Assembly: GCF_002312815.1 (NCBI RefSeq)
Contig: NZ_NKQJ01000001.1
Span: 1-64,000, forward strand
Direction of reading: 5' to 3'
Source: Agaribacterium haliotis
GTDB lineage: Bacteria; Pseudomonadota; Gammaproteobacteria; Pseudomonadales; Cellvibrionaceae
Length of the DNA: 64,000 bases
The position numbers and the translations under genes were made by a program. Shown one piece after another: positions 60,094 through 64,000 of this stretch. The notes under the pieces are model-generated. The model was not told where the DNA came from, made no database searches, and was given only the letters and a program-made list of their open reading frames with translations. How positions within the stretch are numbered: position 1 is the stretch's first letter; every line of letters starts with the position of its first letter.

Positions 60094-61428
60094 ATGGCCA
60101 CCGAACTCCTCTCCCCCGCCGGCACCCTCAAGAGCATGCGCTACGCCTTTGCCTACGGCTCTGATGCCGTTTACGCCGGCCAACCGCGCTACAGCCTGCG
60201 TGTGCGCAACAACGAATTTAATAAAATAGAGAATATCGGCGCCGCCATTAAAGAAGCGCACAGCATCGGCAAAAAGTTTTATCTCGCGTCGAACTTAAGC
60301 CCACACAACGACAAGGTGCGCTCTTACCTTCGCGACCTGGAACCTGTGATCGCGATGGCCCCCGATGCTCTGATTATGAGTGATCCGGGTTTGATTATGC
60401 TGGTGCGCGAGCAGTGGCCCGAACAGGAAGTTCATTTAAGTGTTCAGGCCAACGCCGTTAACTATGCCACCGTTAAATTCTGGGCCAACAATGGCATTAA
60501 GCGCGTTATTCTCTCGCGCGAGCTGAGCATTGATGAGATTGCCGAAATTCGCCAGCAGTGCCCGGATACCGAACTCGAAGTTTTTGTTCACGGTGCGCTG
60601 TGCATCGCCTACAGTGGTCGCTGCCTGCTCAGCGGTTATATGACTCACCGCGACTCTAACCAGGGCGCCTGCACCAACAGCTGCCGCTGGCAATACAATG
60701 TTCACGAGGCCAAAGAAACCGAAACCGGCGATCTCATTGCCAGCAGCGACACCGCCGTGTGGACTCCCGACGAAGAACCCGCGCCGGTTTTGCTGCAGGA
60801 AAAAAATCGCCCGGGCGAATACATGCCCGCCTACGAAGACGAGCACGGCACCTATATTATGAACAGCAAAGACCTGCGCGCCGTGCAGCACGTACAGCGC
60901 CTGGTTGAAATTGGCGTTGAAAGCCTGAAAATTGAAGGCCGCACCAAAAGCCACTACTACGTGGCGCGCACGGCGCAAATCTATCGCGCCGCCATCGACG
61001 CCGCCGAGCGCGGCGAGCACTTTGATATGAACTGGATGGCCGAGCTCGACCACCTCGCCAATCGCGGCTACACCGAAGGTTTTTACCGCCGCCATGTGCC
61101 CGACGAATACCAGAACTACGAAGAAGGCACCTCTGCCAACCCCAATCAACAATTTGTCGGTGAGGTGTTAGATTTTGATCGCCAGCACAACACCTTGCGC
61201 ATCGATGTGAAAAACCGCTTTGAACTCGGTGATCAGCTGCAACTGATAAGCCCCGAGGGCAATCAAAACTTCACCCTGACATCGATGAAAAATAAACACG
61301 GCGAAAGCATCGACGCGGCACCGGGTTCCGGCCATATTGTGCATTTCGACCTGCAGCAAATTGAAGCCGAACTCGGCATAAGCGACGATGCCCTGCGCTA
61401 TGCTTTGATTATGCGCTACATCAACTAG
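60094..61428 (+). CDS. trhP: TrhP (YegQ), U32-family tRNA hydroxylation protein
   Basis: A 444-residue U32-family protein (E. coli YegQ about 450). It opens with TELLSPAGTLKSMRYAFAYG, and the cluster cysteines are in CIAYSGRCLLSGY and GACTNSCRWQY near 169-200. A C-terminal domain follows. In E. coli TrhP, with prephenate, makes 5-hydroxyuridine at tRNA position 34, the first step to cmo5U. It is the third U32 protein in this window besides UbiU and UbiV, but its length and C-terminal domain separate it from them. Confidence 0.93.
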   Translation: MATELLSPAGTLKSMRYAFAYGSDAVYAGQPRYSLRVRNNEFNKIENIGAAIKEAHSIGKKFYLASNLSPHNDKVRSYLRDLEPVIAMAPDALIMSDPGLIMLVREQWPEQEVHLSVQANAVNYATVKFWANNGIKRVILSRELSIDEIAEIRQQCPDTELEVFVHGALCIAYSGRCLLSGYMTHRDSNQGACTNSCRWQYNVHEAKETETGDLIASSDTAVWTPDEEPAPVLLQEKNRPGEYMPAYEDEHGTYIMNSKDLRAVQHVQRLVEIGVESLKIEGRTKSHYYVARTAQIYRAAIDAAERGEHFDMNWMAELDHLANRGYTEGFYRRHVPDEYQNYEEGTSANPNQQFVGEVLDFDRQHNTLRIDVKNRFELGDQLQLISPEGNQNFTLTSMKNKHGESIDAAPGSGHIVHFDLQQIEAELGISDDALRYALIMRYIN

Positions 61429-61476
61429 GCTCTGCTATACGGCGCGCCTAGCCGAGCGAGTTATACAGGTATAGAT

Positions 61477-62175
61477 ATGATCCTGGCACGCGACTTTAAC
61501 AATATTGTGGTTTTAAGCGGAGCGGGCCTAAGCGCCGAATCCGGCCTGCGTACCTTCCGCGACGCCGACGGCCTCTGGGAAGGGCACCGTGTCGAGGATG
61601 TGTGCACCCCCGAAGCCTACGCCCGCGACGCGCAAACTGTGCTGCGCTTTTACAACGCCCGCCGCACCCAGCTTAAAGATGTTAAGGCCAATGCAGCCCA
61701 CCGGGCACTTGCCGATTTTCAGCGCCGCCACCCCAAGAAAATCAGCTTAGTCACCCAGAACGTCGACGACCTGCTCGAGCGCGCCGGCGCAAGCGAGGTC
61801 ATCCACATGCACGGCGAGCTGTTGAAAGGCCTGTGTACAGCGTGCAACAAACGCTTTGCCTGGAGTGAAGCGATGGAACTGAGCTCAAGCTGCCCCGAGT
61901 GCGGCAAGCGCGGCTGTGTGCGCCCGGACATCGTCTGGTTTGGAGAAGTGCCCTACCACATGGCCGACATTGAAAAGCGCCTGCACAACTGCGATTTATT
62001 TGTTGCCATTGGCACCAGCGGCCAGGTCTACCCGGCCGCCGGTTTTGTCAGTGCTGCCGCGGCCGCCGGCGCCGAAACGGTTGAGCTCAACCTGGAGAAC
62101 AGCCAAAGCCCGTGGTTTAGTGAAAAGGTCAGCGGTCGCGCCTGCGAACTTGTGCCCCATATGTTCAGGCTGTAA
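61477..62175 (+). CDS. cobB: NAD-dependent protein deacylase CobB (sirtuin)
   Basis: A 232-residue sirtuin. GAGLSAESGLRTFRDADGLW binds NAD, QNVDDLL and catalytic H112 (IHMHGEL) follow, and C120, C123, C139 and C142 form the zinc site. Y59 and R62 (FYNARR) are the class III residues that favour succinyl-lysine, so it likely removes succinyl as well as acetyl groups. The stop region is duplicated in tandem (62159-62192) without changing the protein. AGGT upstream of the ATG is a modest ribosome-binding site. Confidence 0.95.
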   Translation: MILARDFNNIVVLSGAGLSAESGLRTFRDADGLWEGHRVEDVCTPEAYARDAQTVLRFYNARRTQLKDVKANAAHRALADFQRRHPKKISLVTQNVDDLLERAGASEVIHMHGELLKGLCTACNKRFAWSEAMELSSSCPECGKRGCVRPDIVWFGEVPYHMADIEKRLHNCDLFVAIGTSGQVYPAAGFVSAAAAAGAETVELNLENSQSPWFSEKVSGRACELVPHMFRL

Positions 62176-62192
62176 ATATGTTCAGGCTGTAA
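62159..62192. repeat. Perfect 17-bp tandem duplication at the end of cobB
   Basis: ATATGTTCAGGCTGTAA occurs twice in succession, 62159-62175 and 62176-62192. The unit spans the last codons and the stop of cobB, so the stop is repeated in the same relative position. Confidence 0.95.
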
Positions 62193-62284
62193 ACAGGCAG
62201 CCGCGCTTGAGCAGCACCGTGCGCTGAAAAAAGCACCGAGCGTATAAATTCGACCCACACGCTTCAAGCAAGGCTGTTCTGGCC

Positions 62285-62325
62285 TTGATCAGGATCAAGG
62301 CGGCAATTCGGGCCACTCGTAGACT
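62285..62325 (+). promoter_or_regulatory. FNR-type class II promoter of the HemN-like gene
   Basis: TTGAT-CAGG-ATCAA at 62285-62298 is a perfect match to the FNR consensus (centre 62291.5). TAGACT at 62320-62325 is 31 bases from the centre, the same hexamer and distance as at ubiT/ubiU. Transcription would begin near 62332, at the proposed ATG, so the mRNA may be nearly leaderless. Confidence 0.75.
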
Positions 62326-62332
62326 GCCGCAT

Positions 62333-63154
62333 ATGAGAAGCCAGACCAATCCAGCCGTAGTCATTCCCCTGCAAAGCCGCGACAAAAGCTGCGTGTGCGA
62401 TGCCAACTTGCGCCATAAACTCGAACTCAGAGCCAACAAAGCGCTCGCCATCACTCTCGACGGTACCCAGGGTTTAGAGCAGCTAAGCACACACGGTGAA
62501 GTCGGCGACTTCCTGCAGCAGGAGCTCAAACTGTGGCGCAAGGCCCTCGGCCCACGGCGCATCGGTTGCCTGGAGCTGCACTACAGCGACGAAAGCCTGC
62601 ACCCGTTTGATATCACCGGTTTAATTCACCGCGTAGCCAGCGACTTTGATATCAGCAAAGCCCTGTATCGCATCGTGCTCTCGCCCGACTCAGCGCAGAC
62701 GGAAGTGCTGGCTCTGCTGCGCGGCTTGAAGTTTGAGCACTGCCAATTTGTAATTGAAAACGCTCAGGCCGGCCAGCTGCAGATGCTCGAAGAGCCAATT
62801 GCCGAGGCGCGAACCTACAAATTCGCCCGCGTTGGCGTGCAAATTCAGCACGGTGACGGCATGGAAAATCTGCGCGAAAGCATACGTATCCTGCGCCAGC
62901 GCTACCAACCCGACTATATCTACATCGGCGCATCCAGTTACCGCCTAAGAGAAAAAGACCTGGAACAACAAAACTATCTATTTGAAGACGATTTAATCGA
63001 CGTGCGCACGGATCACCTGAGCCTCGGCCCCGGCGCCAGCAGCAAATTCGGCTCGCTGCGGCTTAGCAACTACAATGATATTGAGCGCTACATTAGCGAG
63101 CTTTCGCGCAAGATCTTACCTTTGCATCAAAGTAGCTTTCATAGCGACGCGTAA
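62333..63154 (+). CDS. HemN-like protein lacking the radical-SAM cysteines
   Basis: About 273 residues, shorter than HemN (~457). Residues about 60-130 (ALGPRRIGCLELHYSDESLH to LALLRGLKFEHCQFVIEN) and the C-terminal YIYIGASSYRLREKDLEQQN plus HLSLGPGASSKFGSLRLSNY follow coproporphyrinogen dehydrogenase (HemN/HemW) in order. The CxxxCxxC cluster motif of radical-SAM enzymes is absent; only a CVC near residue 20 is seen. Catalysis by radical chemistry is therefore unlikely. It sits next to fnr, where true hemN often lies, behind an FNR-type box. The start at 62333 is chosen because the longer frame begins inside that box. Confidence 0.6.
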   Translation: MRSQTNPAVVIPLQSRDKSCVCDANLRHKLELRANKALAITLDGTQGLEQLSTHGEVGDFLQQELKLWRKALGPRRIGCLELHYSDESLHPFDITGLIHRVASDFDISKALYRIVLSPDSAQTEVLALLRGLKFEHCQFVIENAQAGQLQMLEEPIAEARTYKFARVGVQIQHGDGMENLRESIRILRQRYQPDYIYIGASSYRLREKDLEQQNYLFEDDLIDVRTDHLSLGPGASSKFGSLRLSNYNDIERYISELSRKILPLHQSSFHSDA

Positions 63155-63213
63155 ATCGCTAAAATCGTTCTAATTGACTATTTACACCTCATGCTAATGG
63201 TGCCCAAAGCATT

Positions 63214-63960
63214 ATGACTGTACAGCTTGCCTCATCGTCCTCCTGCTCGAACCTTCCTCAAACCAACTGTGCGGACTGCCGACTTGCTGGCATCTGCCTG
63301 CCGATCAGTCTTGAGATCGAGGACATCGACAAGCTCGATGGCATCATTCAGCGCGGCCGCCCGCTGCAGAAAAAAGACCACCTCTACCACGCCGGCGACG
63401 CATTTAAGTCGGTTTACGCGGTGCGCTCTGGTGCAGTCAAAACCGTCAAAATCACCGAAGATGGCATCGAACAAATCACCGGCTTTCACCTCCCCGGGGA
63501 AATTATCGGCATCGACGGTTTGGCCTCCAATGTGCACAGTAACTCGGCCATCGCACTTGAGACCTCGGCCATTTGTGAAATTCCGTTTACCCGCCTCGAA
63601 GAACTCAGCGTTAAGATTCCAAACCTGCAGCGCCGTTTTTTCCAGCTGATGAGTAAAGAAATCGCCGAAGAGCAACAGCTGATCACCATGCTCAGTAAAA
63701 ACAGCGCCGAAGAGCGCCTGTCTGCCCTGCTGTTATCGATCGCCACACGCAACCAGAACCGCGGCCTCAGTGCAAAAGAATTCCACCTGCCTATGAGCCG
63801 CTCAGATATAGGCAACTATCTCGGCCTGACCATCGAAACCGTCAGCCGTATTTTTACCCGACTGAATAAATCCGGTATTATCTCGCTCGATAAAAAACAC
63901 ATTCAAATTAACGACTTTGACGCCCTGCGCTCGAGTTCGTTAAACAGCTGTAAAGATTAA
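63214..63960 (+). CDS. fnr: FNR/ANR-family oxygen-sensing transcriptional regulator
   Basis: A 248-residue CRP/FNR-family regulator. The [4Fe-4S] ligands correspond to C19, C22 and C28 (NCADCRLAGIC) plus C121, as in E. coli FNR (C20, C23, C29, C122). A cyclic-nucleotide-like domain and dimerisation helix are followed by a helix-turn-helix with the recognition motif ETVSR, which reads TTGAT-N4-ATCAA sites. It activates anaerobic genes when oxygen is low. Candidate targets in this window are ubiT/ubiUV, pckA and the adjacent HemN-like gene. Confidence 0.96.
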   Translation: MTVQLASSSSCSNLPQTNCADCRLAGICLPISLEIEDIDKLDGIIQRGRPLQKKDHLYHAGDAFKSVYAVRSGAVKTVKITEDGIEQITGFHLPGEIIGIDGLASNVHSNSAIALETSAICEIPFTRLEELSVKIPNLQRRFFQLMSKEIAEEQQLITMLSKNSAEERLSALLLSIATRNQNRGLSAKEFHLPMSRSDIGNYLGLTIETVSRIFTRLNKSGIISLDKKHIQINDFDALRSSSLNSCKD

Positions 63961-64000
63961 TGAGCGAACAAACTCAGCGCTGTATTGCGCTTATCGATGC
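63960..64000 (+). CDS. Start of a partial gene at the window edge
   Basis: An ATG overlaps the last base of the fnr stop (TAATG) and opens a frame MSEQTQRCIALID that continues past the end. Tight coupling to fnr is suggestive, but with only 13 codons the product cannot be identified. Confidence 0.4.
   Translation, partial: MSEQTQRCIALID

Noticed and set aside
60436-61152. 238-codon open frame antisense to trhP
   Set aside because: Shadow of trhP; composition (V/G/F/A-rich) is typical of reversed GC-rich coding sequence.

Overview
The window looks like a chromosomal segment of a marine-type gammaproteobacterium, most like the Cellvibrionales/Pseudomonadales side of the class. This is inferred from gene orders and protein sequences: thrS-infC-rpmI-rplT-pheST-ihfA-merR-tRNA-Pro, sdhCDAB/sucAB-lpd-sucCD divergent from gltA, an ANR/FNR-type regulator, and the ubiT/ubiUV pair. 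The species cannot be named from the sequence alone. Most of the window is conserved core genome; the accessory parts are about 1-270, 6.2-6.8 kb, 7.1-21 kb and 23.6-24.9 kb.

Layout. 1-270 is a small palindromic, MITE-like element ending exactly at the stop codon of ubiT. 267-2881 holds ubiT and the divergent ubiUV pair (oxygen-independent ubiquinone synthesis) around a two-fold symmetric FNR-type promoter. 2937-6172 is an exporter operon (small lipoprotein, HlyD adaptor, ABC ATPase, ABC-2 permease). 6267-6801 is a HicB-like/BrnA-like antitoxin pair with no visible toxin. 7115-13569 is an incomplete type VI secretion (T6SS) island: hcp, vgrG, DUF6484-like, DUF2169, a ketosynthase-like protein and a TIGR02270 HEAT-type protein, without the TssA-M structural genes. 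14071-21057 carries poorly known genes beside it: a CX5R phosphatase-like protein, two unrecognised proteins, a LysR regulator, a GDPD-like protein that has lost its catalytic residues, and an iron-sulfur uracil-DNA-glycosylase-like protein with a large insertion. 21143-23491 is a VF530-like protein and a chemotaxis receptor. 23606-24998 contains a wrecked YkuD-type L,D-transpeptidase gene, its intact probable partner, an att-like repeat of the tRNA-Pro 3' end, a row of small hairpins and tRNA-Pro itself.

25070-32601 is the translation operon. infC starts with AUU. 32825-35344 encodes an SLBB polysaccharide-export protein, followed by tRNA-Val and tRNA-Asn. 36433-49877 encodes much of the TCA cycle (sucD, sucC, lpd, sucB, sucA, sdhB, sdhA, sdhD, sdhC, gltA). 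50181-58859 holds a lytic transglycosylase, purC, yigZ, an SLC13 transporter with a zinc-ribbon partner, an RNA m5U methyltransferase and pckA. 59260-64000 holds a glutaminyl cyclase, trhP/yegQ, cobB, a HemN-like protein without radical-SAM cysteines, and fnr.

A theme ties distant parts together. Three palindromic FNR-type boxes are visible: between ubiT and ubiU, upstream of pckA, and upstream of the HemN-like gene next to fnr. Each has a -10-like hexamer 31-32 bases from the box centre, the spacing of class II FNR promoters. The window therefore appears to contain both the oxygen sensor and several of its targets.
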